Assembly: GCF_003217515.1 (NCBI RefSeq)
Contig: NZ_QJSX01000001.1
Coordinates: 310,001-374,000 of the forward strand
From: Deinococcus yavapaiensis KR-236
GTDB lineage: Bacteria; Deinococcota; Deinococci; Deinococcales; Deinococcaceae
DNA: 64,000 nucleotides
Reading direction: 5' to 3'
Below, in pieces: positions 26,855 through 35,622 of the stretch (positions are counted from its first letter, which is position 1; each line of letters opens with the position of its first letter). The notes beneath the pieces were generated by a model. It searched no databases and was not told the origin of the DNA. It worked only from the letters and a program-made list of their open reading frames with translations. Made by a program: the position numbers and the translations under genes.

Positions 26855-27925
26855 TCAGCGTAGAGGCGCGGGAGCGACCGTCCGGGTCGTGGTGGGGTTG
26901 AGCACGGGTTTGCCCGAGGCATCGAAGGTCAGCTTGTCGAGGCGCATGGAACGCACTCCGCCCGCCTCGTAGCCGATTTGGCCCGTCGTCCAACCGTGGT
27001 AGTACATCCACGTTTGGCCCGCGCCGTCGGTGATGACTCCTTGCCCGCCGGGGCCGCTGAGGGCGCCTTTCGTGAAGAGCCACGGCAAGTCGCGCGACTG
27101 CTTGCGAAAGGGACCCGTGGGTGACGTGGCCGTGGCGTAGCCGACGCTGTACGTGTCGGAGTTGTAGTCGGCGGCGGAGTAGAACAGGTAGTAGGTGCTT
27201 CCGCGCTTGTAGACGTTCGGAGCCTCAATGAGGTTGCCTTCCCACAAGGCGCCGTTGTAGATGAGGTCTTTGGGTTGGCCGAGAAGTTTGAGGCCGTCGT
27301 CGCTGAGTTGCTGCACGTAAATTGCCGTGAGGAGGCTGCAGCAGTTGCCGTCATTCTTCCAGTACAAGTAGCGCTTGCCGTCACTGTCGACCAAGGGCGA
27401 GGCGTCGATGGAGCCGCCTTGGTCGAGTTGGCATACGAGCGGTTTGCTCGACTCGTCGCGGAACGGTCCCTCGGGGGATTTGGAGGTCGCGACGCCGATG
27501 CACTGCCGTCCGCTGTCGGTGTGACGCGCGGTGTAGTACAGGGTGTAGCCGTTCTTCACGGCCATGACTTCCGGCGCCCAGGTGAAGCCTCCCGTCGCCC
27601 AGTTCCCGAGGCGTCCGAAGCCTTCGCCCACCAGTTGCCAATTCACGAGGTCGTTGCTTTTCCGTACGGGCAAATCCACGCCTCCGGTGTTCGTGCCGTA
27701 CGCGTAGTACGTCTTGCCGACGCGCAGAATGAACGGATCGGGGAAATCGTCGGGAATGACGGGATTGGTGAACGTGCGTGTCACCGTGGCGGGCGAGGCG
27801 GGCGCCACGGGTGGGGCGGTGCGTGCCGGGGGCGCCGGGAGACGAGGGCCCGCGCCTCCGGCGAGCGCGAGCGACGCGGCGACTGTCAGGCTGGCCGTGC
27901 AAAACAGCAGCAATCGAGGTTTCAT
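26855..27925 (-). CDS. secreted glycoside hydrolase family 43 enzyme
   Basis: 356 residues. A signal peptide (MKPRLLLFCTASLTVAASLALA) and a proline-rich linker precede the five-bladed propeller. The GH43 catalytic residues are visible: base Asp63 in DDFPDPFI, pKa modulator Asp174 in GGSIDASP, and acid Glu234 in NLIEAPNVYKRG. GH43 covers arabinofuranosidases, xylosidases and arabinanases, so it likely trims arabinan or arabinoxylan outside the cytosol. The start at 27925 gives the signal peptide; TACACT lies 9 bases upstream. It parallels the cytosolic paralogue at 27960-28946. Confidence 0.92.
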   Translation of the reverse strand: MKPRLLLFCTASLTVAASLALAGGAGPRLPAPPARTAPPVAPASPATVTRTFTNPVIPDDFPDPFILRVGKTYYAYGTNTGGVDLPVRKSNDLVNWQLVGEGFGRLGNWATGGFTWAPEVMAVKNGYTLYYTARHTDSGRQCIGVATSKSPEGPFRDESSKPLVCQLDQGGSIDASPLVDSDGKRYLYWKNDGNCCSLLTAIYVQQLSDDGLKLLGQPKDLIYNGALWEGNLIEAPNVYKRGSTYYLFYSAADYNSDTYSVGYATATSPTGPFRKQSRDLPWLFTKGALSGPGGQGVITDGAGQTWMYYHGWTTGQIGYEAGGVRSMRLDKLTFDASGKPVLNPTTTRTVAPAPLR

Positions 27926-27959
27926 GACGGCTCTAGTGTACCCAACGAGCGTGAGTGCG

Positions 27960-28946
27960 TCAGTCCGCAGCGAACTCCATGGAGGTGGCAGGCGAGAACT
28001 TGGGCGTGGCGCTCGGGCGAAGCACGACGGGCCGGTCTCCTTCCCACGACAAGGGATCGATGCGCATGGAGCGCTCACCCTTGCGTTCGTAGCCGATTTT
28101 GCCGGGCGTCCAGGCGTGGTAGTACATCCACGTCTGTCCGAGGGCGTCGGTCAGCAGACCTTGGCCGCCGGGGCCGGCGACGTCACGCGTGGACCGCAGA
28201 ATCGGTCCGTCGGTCTTCACGAACGGTCCGGTGGGTGCGTCCGCGATCGCGTGGCCGACGCCGTACGTGGAGTCCCCGTAGTGCGCGGCCGAGTAGAACA
28301 GGTGGTACTTGCCGTCGCGGCGCAGCACGAAGGGCGCTTCGATGAGGTGGCGCTCCCACGGCTGGTCGTTCACGAGAAGCTTCTTCGGAGCGCCGAGCAG
28401 TTGACGGCCGTTGTCCGAGAGGCGCTGCACCCACAGCCAAGTCTTTTGGCGCAAGGCGTTTCCGTCGTTCTTCCAGTACAGGTAGCGCTTGCCGTCGGCG
28501 TCCTCGAAGGCGTGCGCGTCGATGGCGCCGCCAAGGGGAATCTGGGAGATCAGCGGCTCGGCGCAGGTGTCTTCGAACGGGCCGAGCGGTGACTTCGAAA
28601 AGGCGGCGCCGATCACCTGGAGGCCGCTTTTGCGGTGCCGCGCGGTGTAGTACAGCATGAAGCCCCCGGCGACTTTCATGATGTCGGGCGCCCAGGTGAA
28701 GCCGCGCCGCGCCCACTTGGGCAAGGTTCCCATCGCGTTGCCGCGGAATTCCCAGTTCACGAGGTCGGTAGAAGTTCGCACGGGAAGGTCCACGCCTTTG
28801 TAGTTCGTCGCGTACGCGTAGTACACGCCTTCGTGCTCCAACACGAACGGATCGGGAAAGTCGCCGGGCGCCACCGGATTGCAATACAGGTTCGCGCCCA
28901 CGGTGAGCGAGGTGAGAGTAAGGTCAGGCGCCCTTAACGTGGTCAT
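27960..28946 (-). CDS. cytosolic glycoside hydrolase family 43 enzyme
   Basis: 328 residues without a signal peptide. Catalytic residues are Asp32 (GDFPDPFV), Asp143 (GGAIDAHAF) and Glu203 (HLIEAPFVLRR). It shares long stretches with the neighbouring secreted enzyme (for example VDLPVR, FTWAPD, GKRYLYWKNDGN, GQTWMYYHAWT), so the two are paralogues sent to different compartments. The ATG at 28946 follows TAAACT by 6 bases, indicating its own leaderless transcript. It probably cleaves oligosaccharides imported by the ABC transporter encoded upstream; arabinose or xylose specificity cannot be told. Confidence 0.92.
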   Translation of the reverse strand: MTTLRAPDLTLTSLTVGANLYCNPVAPGDFPDPFVLEHEGVYYAYATNYKGVDLPVRTSTDLVNWEFRGNAMGTLPKWARRGFTWAPDIMKVAGGFMLYYTARHRKSGLQVIGAAFSKSPLGPFEDTCAEPLISQIPLGGAIDAHAFEDADGKRYLYWKNDGNALRQKTWLWVQRLSDNGRQLLGAPKKLLVNDQPWERHLIEAPFVLRRDGKYHLFYSAAHYGDSTYGVGHAIADAPTGPFVKTDGPILRSTRDVAGPGGQGLLTDALGQTWMYYHAWTPGKIGYERKGERSMRIDPLSWEGDRPVVLRPSATPKFSPATSMEFAAD

Positions 28947-29121
28947 AGTCAAAGTTTAAGCATGAGGAGTGAGCAAACGCAAGATAAAGACGAAGATGAA
29001 CGAGAGAAAATCGTCATCCTTCGCCTCACGGCCAGCGAGCAGCGTCTCATAGACCCTGGAGCGTCGATGAGAGCAGACGAAAGCAGGCAATGTCAGAAGG
29101 CAGCAAAACAAATCCCGAACC

Positions 29122-29160
29122 GCAAGAAACGAAACGCCCCGCTCCTGTCAGGAGCGGGGC
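29122..29160 (-). terminator. terminator of the sugar ABC transporter operon
   Basis: GCCCCGCTCCT and AGGAGCGGGGC (11 bp) enclose a 3-base loop, and on the minus strand GTTTCGTTTCTT follows. It lies 17 bases after the permease stop. Confidence 0.8.
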
Positions 29161-29176
29161 CGGGACGGAAAAGCGC

Positions 29177-30064
29177 TTACTCTTTCATCCCGGTCGTCGC
29201 CAAGCCTTCCACGAGGAAGCGTTGCGCGAGCAGGTACGCGATGAGGGCGGGCACGGCGGCGATCGTGGCGGTCGCCATGAGCTTGCCGTAATCCGTGACG
29301 TAGCGCTGCGAGAACGTCGTCACGCCGACGGGCAGCGTGAGCTGATCGACCTTCGACACCACGAACAACGGCCAGATGTAGTTGTTCCACGAGCCCATGA
29401 ACGAGAACACGGCGAGCGTCACGAGCGCGGGCAAGGCAAGCGGCAAGATGATGCGCCACAAGATCGTCCAGGACCCCGCGCCGTCGAGCACGGCCGCCTC
29501 TTCGAGTTCCTTGGGAATGCCCATGAAGAATTGCCGCAGCAAGAAGATCCCGAACACGCCCGCCACGCCGGGCCAGATGAGCGCGTGCGGCGTGTCGATC
29601 CAGTGAAACGAGAACATCATGAGGTACGTCGGGATGAACGTCACGATGCCGGGAATCATCAGGGACGACAAGATGAACCAGAACCATCCGTTACGGCCAC
29701 GGAAGCGCATGCGCGCGAGCGGGTAGGCGGTGATGGCGCACAAGAAGACGTGGGCGATCGTGAACACCAGCGCGATGTAGAACGAGTTCCACGTCCAGCG
29801 CAAGATGTTGCCGTCCGGCGACGTGAGAACCGCGCGGTAGTTGTCGAGCGTCGGATTTCGAGGAATCCACTGAACGGGCGACGCGAGCACGTCTGCTTCG
29901 GGCTTGAGGCTCGTGGAGATCATCCAGTAGACGGGCGCGAGGAAGATCACCGACAAGATGCACAGCAGGATGAAACGTGGAATGTCTCTTGGCAAGCGCC
30001 GCGGCGGCTTGCTGGGCGTGGCCGTCACGGCACGCGACGTCGGAGAAGAAACAGCCATCTTCAT
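29177..30064 (-). CDS. carbohydrate ABC transporter permease (MalG/CUT1 type)
   Basis: 295 residues with six membrane helices. The EAA loop reads EEAAVLDGAGSWTILWRIILPL. The N-terminal cytoplasmic tail (about 28 residues) is Ser/Thr/Pro-rich. Its ATG overlaps the stop of the upstream permease (ATGA). It is the second channel subunit for the sugar captured by the binding protein at 31082-32395. No ATPase is encoded here, so it must share one (MsmK-like) with other importers, which is common for CUT1 systems. Confidence 0.92.
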   Translation of the reverse strand: MKMAVSSPTSRAVTATPSKPPRRLPRDIPRFILLCILSVIFLAPVYWMISTSLKPEADVLASPVQWIPRNPTLDNYRAVLTSPDGNILRWTWNSFYIALVFTIAHVFLCAITAYPLARMRFRGRNGWFWFILSSLMIPGIVTFIPTYLMMFSFHWIDTPHALIWPGVAGVFGIFLLRQFFMGIPKELEEAAVLDGAGSWTILWRIILPLALPALVTLAVFSFMGSWNNYIWPLFVVSKVDQLTLPVGVTTFSQRYVTDYGKLMATATIAAVPALIAYLLAQRFLVEGLATTGMKE

Positions 30065-30999
30065 GCCTCCCGGGCGTCACGCGCCATGATGCGAAATTGC
30101 ACGGCAGTGAGAAGCAACATCATCACGCCGAACACGAAGCCCATCGCCGTGGCCGAACCCAACTGGTTGTTCGAAAAGCCTTCCTCGGTGATGTACTGGA
30201 TGACGCTTTGCGTGGTGCGCGTCGGTCCGCCGTTGGTGATGACTTGCGACTGCCCGAAAAGCTGGAAGCTCGCCAGGGCCGTCGTGACGCCCACGAAAAG
30301 CGTGATGGGCGCGAGCATCGGCAAGGTGATGAAGCGGAACTTCGGCCACGTCGTCGCGCCGTCGATCTCGGCCGCTTCGTAGAGGCTTTGCGAGATGTTG
30401 CCGAGCGCGGCGAGGTAAAGGGTCATGTTGAAGCCGATCGTCCACCACACCGTCCCGACGACGATCGGCACCCACGCGAGTCCTTGCGTGGCGAGCCACG
30501 GCACGGGCTCTCGACCGACGGCGGTCATGACCGCGTTGACGAGGCCGATCTGGTTGTCGAACATCCAGCGCCACAAGATCCCCATGACGGACACCGTGAG
30601 GATGCCCGGCAAGAAGAACACGGCGCGAAAAAAGGAACGCCCGAAAATCGGGCGGTGAACCAGCAGGGCCAACCCGAGCGAGGTCGCGACCAAGAGGGGC
30701 ACGGAGACGATCGTGAAGAAAGTCGTGTTCAGCAGCGTCTGCCAAAAGAACTGCGACTGAGGCGTGCTGGAATCGAAGAGATTGCGGTAGTACTCGAAGC
30801 CGACGAACGTCTGCGTCTGCTGCAGCAAGTCGAAGCGGTGCATCGAAACGTACACCCCGTACACGACGGGATACACGACGAACACGAAGAACAAGATGGC
30901 GTGCGGCAGCAGGTACAGATACGGCTCGACGCGGTGGAAGCCGCCGCCGCCTCGACGTTTTCTGGCCGTGAACTCGGGATTTTGTGCCGTAAGGCTCAC
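30061..30999 (-). CDS. carbohydrate ABC transporter permease (MalF/CUT1 type)
   Basis: 312 residues with six helices starting at about residue 30 (PYLYLLPHAILFFVFVVYPVVYG). The EAA loop reads YEAAEIDGATTWPKFRFITLPML. A good ribosome binding site (AAGGAGGTGGG) precedes the ATG. It partners the permease encoded downstream and the binding protein upstream. Its place among GH43 and GH2 genes suggests uptake of arabino- or xylo-oligosaccharides, which is inference from context. Confidence 0.92.
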   Translation of the reverse strand: MSLTAQNPEFTARKRRGGGGFHRVEPYLYLLPHAILFFVFVVYPVVYGVYVSMHRFDLLQQTQTFVGFEYYRNLFDSSTPQSQFFWQTLLNTTFFTIVSVPLLVATSLGLALLVHRPIFGRSFFRAVFFLPGILTVSVMGILWRWMFDNQIGLVNAVMTAVGREPVPWLATQGLAWVPIVVGTVWWTIGFNMTLYLAALGNISQSLYEAAEIDGATTWPKFRFITLPMLAPITLFVGVTTALASFQLFGQSQVITNGGPTRTTQSVIQYITEEGFSNNQLGSATAMGFVFGVMMLLLTAVQFRIMARDAREA

Positions 31000-31081
31000 T
31001 AACCCACCTCCTTGTTGGAAGTCCTTGCGAAAGAAGCGCGCGAGCGCCCGTGGAAATTGGCGCTCGCTCGCTCTTCGAGGC

Positions 31082-32395
31082 TTAGTTACCGAGTTGCTTG
31101 CGAGCTTGCTCGATTTGCTTGTTGGCTTCCGTCACACCGTCGTTGAGCGCTTGCTGCACGCTCTTCTTGCCGAGGTAAGCGGCTTCCCAGGCTTGGTCGA
31201 ACGGACCGAGGACTTGGCCCATCCAGGGGAAGCCCGAGGTGGCGTAGAGGGAGCCAACTCGGTCGAAGACGCCGGACACGCGAGAGTTGGCGAGCTTGGG
31301 GTTGCTCGCGACGGCCTTCTGCGTGGGCATCGAACCGGTGGACGTCCAAGTGAGGTTGGAAGCGGCGCCCGACAGGTAGCCGATGAACGCGAGGGCGGCG
31401 GCGCGCTTGTTCGCGTCGTAGCCTTGCGGTTGACGAGGCAGTGTCAGGTGACTGGAAGCACCCCACGCGGCGTCACGTGTGCTGCCGCCGATGCGCGGCA
31501 TGAACGCCACGCCGAAGTTCATCTTCTGCTGCTCGAAGCGGTCGAGGTACCACTGGCCGCTCGGGAAGAAGCAGACCTTGCCTTGGCTGAACGCGGCGAG
31601 TTCGGCTTCCTCGGTGGAGTTCTTGCGGGCCACGCCTTCCTTCTGGACGAGGTCCACGAGGTACTGCACGGCCGACACGGCCTTGGCCGAGTTGAAATTG
31701 GCGTTGCCCTTGCTGTCGGTGAGCGAACCGCCGTTTTGCAGGATGGCGGCGTACGCGGCGCGCGAACCGACCCAGTTGTTGTACAAGGAGACGCCCCACG
31801 TATTGAGCTTCGTGGCGTCGAAGCCCGCCTGGCCCGGCTTCTTGCCCGCCGTGTCGCTCGTGCAGGCGCGCACGGCCGCAGTGAACTCGGCGCGCGTCGT
31901 GGGCACCTTCGTGATGCCGTTCTTCGCCATGAGGTCCTTGTTGTAGAACATCACGTAGGCCGTAGACGACACGGGCACGCCGTACGACTTGCCTTCGTAG
32001 TCGGCGGTCTTGAAGAGTGGGCCGTAGAAGGCGCTCTTGTTGATACCGCCGGCCTTGAGGTCGGCGGCGGTGAGCGGCGTCAGGGCGCCGCGCGCGATGA
32101 ACTGCGTAACCTGGTCTTCGTTGATGACGACGACGTCCGGTGCGTTGCCGCGCGCGACGAGCGTCGGAAGTTGTTGCCACGTCGTGCCCCAAGGTTGGGC
32201 TTGCGCGCGCACCTCGATGTTGGCGTTCTTTTCGTTGAAGTCCTTGATGAGTTGTTCCATCACAGGACGGTCCGGCCCGGTGAAGCCGTGCAAGAAGGTG
32301 ATCGTCACCTTCGGACCCTTGTACGTCGACTGGGCACTCGCGCTCGCCGCGAGTGCCGCCCCTACCAACAGCAGACCCAATTGAACTTTACGCAT
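31082..32395 (-). CDS. sugar ABC transporter substrate-binding protein
   Basis: 437 residues. A signal peptide (MRKVQLGLLLVGAALAASASA) leads to QSTYKGPKVTITFLHGFTGPDRPVMEQLIKDF, the start of a family 1 (UgpB/MalE-like) solute-binding protein. Typical segments are YNKDLMAKNGI (residues around 140), GKVCFFPSGQWYLD and GSMPTQKAV. Two cysteine-containing loops (RACTSDTAG, GKVCFF) could pair. Start supported by GGAGGAAGT directly before the ATG at 32395. A promoter with TTGCAG and TAACCT lies at 32574-32602. First gene of a three-gene importer operon; ligand not determinable. Confidence 0.92.
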   Translation of the reverse strand: MRKVQLGLLLVGAALAASASAQSTYKGPKVTITFLHGFTGPDRPVMEQLIKDFNEKNANIEVRAQAQPWGTTWQQLPTLVARGNAPDVVVINEDQVTQFIARGALTPLTAADLKAGGINKSAFYGPLFKTADYEGKSYGVPVSSTAYVMFYNKDLMAKNGITKVPTTRAEFTAAVRACTSDTAGKKPGQAGFDATKLNTWGVSLYNNWVGSRAAYAAILQNGGSLTDSKGNANFNSAKAVSAVQYLVDLVQKEGVARKNSTEEAELAAFSQGKVCFFPSGQWYLDRFEQQKMNFGVAFMPRIGGSTRDAAWGASSHLTLPRQPQGYDANKRAAALAFIGYLSGAASNLTWTSTGSMPTQKAVASNPKLANSRVSGVFDRVGSLYATSGFPWMGQVLGPFDQAWEAAYLGKKSVQQALNDGVTEANKQIEQARKQLGN

Positions 32396-32645
32396 ACTTC
32401 CTCCGAGGACAAGGTCCGCGCGTGAAGTTTCGGAACTTACGGTAGGCGCGCAAGCGCTCATCCCGATCCAGAGGACGCCGAACGGCGCCTTTCTCCTTCA
32501 CATTCCCTTCAAGGAGTCGGCGAAACGGTGACTTCGCTTCGACCTCCGACTTGCGTAACTTGCCCTTGCCCAAAGGTTAATCTCTTGTGACAATTCCTGC
32601 AAGTGCGCAGACTGTTGCAAAGGCAAAGGAAGGACTCACGAACTT
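32396..32645. other. divergent control region of the glycosidase/transporter locus
   Basis: 250 bases separate the binding-protein gene (minus) from a GH43 gene (plus). The region holds the minus-strand promoter at 32574-32602 and the GH43 ribosome binding site. A 61-codon frame on the minus strand overlaps the leader but has no coding character. No clear operator was identified, although any shared regulator would have to act here. Confidence 0.6.
32574..32602 (-). promoter_or_regulatory. promoter of the sugar ABC importer operon
   Basis: On the minus strand TTGCAG (32602-32597) and TAACCT (32579-32574) are separated by 17 bases. Confidence 0.6.
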
Positions 32646-33593
32646 ATGAAGACCTACACCAATCCCGTCTACCCCCTGTACTTCGCCGATCCGTTCGTTT
32701 TGCGCGTTGGAAACGACTATTACGCGTACGGCACGGGCGGTCGGCCCATCCTCGAAGGTCGCGCCTTCGAAGTTTTGCACTCCACGGACCTCGTCAGCTG
32801 GACTTCGTTGGGCGGCGCCCTGGAGCTTCTCGAAGACGAGAACGCCCGTGACTACTGGGCGCCCGAAGTCGCCGAAGCCGACGGTAAGTTCTACATGTAC
32901 TACTCGGCTGGCATCGGCGACAAAGGCCACCAGCTGCGCGTCGCGGTCGCCGAACGTCCCGAGGGACCGTTTCGCGACGCGGGCGTCATTCTCGATCCGC
33001 ACGACACCTTCACCATCGACGCGTCGCCCTTTCGCGACGACGACGGCACGTGGTACCTCTTCTACGCGCGCGACTTCCTCGACGGAGATCGCGTCGGAAC
33101 GGCCCTCGCCGTGGACCGCCTCGAAGGCATGACGAAGCTCGCCGGAGAGCGCAAGACGGTGCTGCGCGCCACGGCCGATTGGCAGATCTTTAGGCACAAC
33201 CGCGAAATGTACGGAGGCGTACACGACTGGTACACCCTCGAAGGCCCGTTCGTCGTGAAGCGCGGCGGAAAGTACTGGCTGTTCTACTCCGGCGGCGCCT
33301 GGGAAATGCCGAACTACGGCGTGAGCTTCGCGGTCGCCGACCATCCCATGGGTCCGTGGACGGAGGCGCAAGCGGACGGCCCGACCTTGCTGCGCTCCAT
33401 TCCGGGCAAAGTCGTCGGGCCGGGCCACAACTCGCTCGTCGTCGGCCCCAACGGCGACGACTACATCGTCTACCACGCTTGGGACGCTCAGCAGACGGCG
33501 CGCCGCATGTGCATCGACCGCGTCGTGTGGACGCCCGACGGGCCGCGCACGAACGGTCCGACGACGGTCGCGCAACCCGCACCGGAACGTTAA
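32646..33593 (+). CDS. glycoside hydrolase family 43 enzyme (third copy)
   Basis: 315 residues, no signal peptide. Catalytic residues: Asp15 (YFADPFVL), Asp125 (FTIDASPFRDDDG) and Glu199 (YTLEGPFVVKRGG). It is clearly different from the two minus-strand paralogues and resembles the arabinosidase/xylosidase branch. AAGGAAGG lies upstream of the ATG at slightly long spacing. It starts the divergent operon and is followed by the GH2 gene 72 bases later. Likely a cytosolic exo-acting enzyme on imported oligosaccharides. Confidence 0.91.
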   Translation: MKTYTNPVYPLYFADPFVLRVGNDYYAYGTGGRPILEGRAFEVLHSTDLVSWTSLGGALELLEDENARDYWAPEVAEADGKFYMYYSAGIGDKGHQLRVAVAERPEGPFRDAGVILDPHDTFTIDASPFRDDDGTWYLFYARDFLDGDRVGTALAVDRLEGMTKLAGERKTVLRATADWQIFRHNREMYGGVHDWYTLEGPFVVKRGGKYWLFYSGGAWEMPNYGVSFAVADHPMGPWTEAQADGPTLLRSIPGKVVGPGHNSLVVGPNGDDYIVYHAWDAQQTARRMCIDRVVWTPDGPRTNGPTTVAQPAPER

Positions 33594-33665
33594 GGACGGC
33601 CCTAGGATTTCTCGTTCTTCCCGATGAATCAAGGCCCACCATAGAAAATCGAACAAGGAGACTCG

Positions 33666-35531
33666 ATGCCTTATTCCACCCACCCGAATCCTTTGCTGGA
33701 ACGATCTCAGTGGCGCAGCCTGAACGGAACGTGGCGCTTCTCGTACGACGACGACGGAGCGTGCCGCTGGCCGAGCGAAGTCCACTTCGATCGTGAAATC
33801 GAAGTCCCCTACCCGCCCGAAAGCGTTCGCAGCGGCATCCACGACACGGGCTTCCACAAGACGGTGTGGTACGCCCGCACGGTGACCTTGGAACCCTTCG
33901 AACGCGCCGGAAGCCTGATGCTGCACTTCGAGGCGATCGATTACATCGCGTCGGTCTGGGTGAACGGGCAGTTGCTCGCCAGGCACGAAGGCGGACATGT
34001 CGGCTTCGTCGTGGACGTCACAGAACAGGCGCAGGAAAGCGACACGCTGGACATCGTCGTGCGCGCCGAGGACGATCCCTTCGACCTCGCCAAGCCCCGC
34101 GGAAAGCAGGACTGGCAACTCGAACCCCACTCCATCTGGTATCCGCGAACCACGGGCATCTGGCAGACGGTGTGGCTCGAAAGCGTGCCCGACACGCGCA
34201 TCTCGCGCTTGCAGTGGGATTCGCGCATGGACCGCTGGGAGATCATCGTGGAGGCGGGCATCGAAGGCGAGCCGCGCTCCGACCTGTCGTTGCGCGTGCG
34301 CCTCTCCATGGAAGGACAGATCGTCACGGACGACCGCTACAGCATCGTCGGGAACGAGGTGTCACGGCGCATTTCGCTGCCCGACCCCGGCATCGACGAC
34401 TTCCGCAACGAACTGCTGTGGAGTCCCAACCATCCCACCTTGATCGACGCGACCGTGGAATTGCTCGCCGGAAACGACGTCATCGACGTCGTGAAGAGCT
34501 ACTGCGCGATTCGCTCGGTGGACGTGCAAGGCAACCGATTTCTGCTCAACGGGCGTCCGTACTACCTCAAGCTCGTCCTCGACCAAGGCTACTGGCCCGA
34601 CTCGCTCATGACCGCCACGGACGAGGAGCTGCGGCGCGACGTGGAACTCATTCGTCAACTCGGCTTCAACGGCGCTCGCAAGCACCAGAAGATCGAGTCG
34701 AAGCGTTGGCTGTACTGGTGCGACGTCCTCGGTGTGCTCGTGTGGGAAGAGATGCCGAGCCCCTACCGCTTCACCACGAAGGCCGTCGAGCGCCTCACCG
34801 CGGAGTGGACGTGCATCATCGAGCGTGACCGCTCGCATCCGTGCATCGTCGCGTGGGTTCCGTTCAACGAATCGTGGGGCGTGCCGGACATCCCGACGAA
34901 CGCGGCGCACCGCGATTACGTCCGGGCGTTGTACCACCTCACGAAGACCATCGACCCGACACGACCCGTGATCGGCAACGACGGCTGGGAGCACGTCGCG
35001 ACCGACATGGTGACCGTGCACGACTACGCCGACGATCCCGCCGTGATCCTCAGGCGGTACGGAACGCTCGAGAGCACACGCGTGTCGCTCGAACAGCAAC
35101 GCCCCGGCGACCGCGTCATCACCGTGCCGGGCTTCGAGATGGTCGACCAGCCGGTGCTTCTCACCGAGTTCGGCGGTATCGCCTTCTTTCCGGGCGGCGA
35201 GCTCGGCTGGGGCTACTCGCAGTCCGAGGACGAAAACGACTTCCTCGACGATTACACCGACCTTCTGGCCGCCGTGCACGGCTGCAACGGCCTTTCGGGA
35301 TTCTGCTACACGCAGTTGACCGACACCTTCCAGGAAAAGAACGGCTTGCTGTACGAAGACCGCACGCCGAAGGCCGACATGCTCGCCGTGGCCAAAGCGA
35401 CCCAAGGGCCGCGCACCGCGCGCGAAATGACGATCGATCCGGCGATGAATCCGTTCGGGTACTCGTTGCGCTGGAGAAAGCGCAGCGGTCAGACGCGGCA
35501 AGACGAAGTGGCGATGCCGGGCACGGACTGA
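33666..35531 (+). CDS. glycoside hydrolase family 2 enzyme
   Basis: 621 residues with the GH2 order: sugar-binding jelly roll (about 10-175, with RTTGIWQTVWLE), immunoglobulin-like domain (about 176-290), then the barrel. The acid/base is Glu402 in VPFNESWG and the nucleophile Glu501 in LLTEFGG. No signal peptide. It is a paralogue of the enzyme at 36802-38658, sharing blocks such as VVRAEDDP, PRGKQDWQ and FCYTQLTDT. GH2 includes beta-galactosidases, glucuronidases, mannosidases and arabinopyranosidases; which applies here is open. AAGGAG precedes the ATG. Confidence 0.92.
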   Translation: MPYSTHPNPLLERSQWRSLNGTWRFSYDDDGACRWPSEVHFDREIEVPYPPESVRSGIHDTGFHKTVWYARTVTLEPFERAGSLMLHFEAIDYIASVWVNGQLLARHEGGHVGFVVDVTEQAQESDTLDIVVRAEDDPFDLAKPRGKQDWQLEPHSIWYPRTTGIWQTVWLESVPDTRISRLQWDSRMDRWEIIVEAGIEGEPRSDLSLRVRLSMEGQIVTDDRYSIVGNEVSRRISLPDPGIDDFRNELLWSPNHPTLIDATVELLAGNDVIDVVKSYCAIRSVDVQGNRFLLNGRPYYLKLVLDQGYWPDSLMTATDEELRRDVELIRQLGFNGARKHQKIESKRWLYWCDVLGVLVWEEMPSPYRFTTKAVERLTAEWTCIIERDRSHPCIVAWVPFNESWGVPDIPTNAAHRDYVRALYHLTKTIDPTRPVIGNDGWEHVATDMVTVHDYADDPAVILRRYGTLESTRVSLEQQRPGDRVITVPGFEMVDQPVLLTEFGGIAFFPGGELGWGYSQSEDENDFLDDYTDLLAAVHGCNGLSGFCYTQLTDTFQEKNGLLYEDRTPKADMLAVAKATQGPRTAREMTIDPAMNPFGYSLRWRKRSGQTRQDEVAMPGTD

Positions 35532-35566
35532 CTCTGCCGAGCCCACCTCGCCGAAGTGACGACGAA

Positions 35567-35610
35567 AGGCGGTGCCCATCTCGAATTCGGGATGGGCACC
35601 GCCTCCTTGG
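35567..35610. terminator. hairpin between the GH2 gene and the convergent channel gene
   Basis: AGGCGGTGCCCATC pairs with GATGGGCACCGCCT (14 bp) around a 10-base loop. The downstream TCCTTGGTT is only partly T-rich. Confidence 0.65.
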
Positions 35611-35622
35611 TTCGGGCTCGCC

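Noticed and set aside
29090..30382. A 430-codon plus-strand frame opposite the sugar permeases
   Set aside because: Composition is His/Glu/Arg-rich and it runs antisense to two convincing membrane proteins with EAA loops.
32388..32573. A 61-codon minus-strand frame in the leader of the sugar-binding protein
   Set aside because: It overlaps the leader and ribosome site of the real gene and has Arg/Lys-rich random composition.
34362..35579. A 405-codon minus-strand frame opposite the GH2 gene
   Set aside because: Antisense to a gene with both catalytic glutamates; His/Arg/Val-rich shadow composition.
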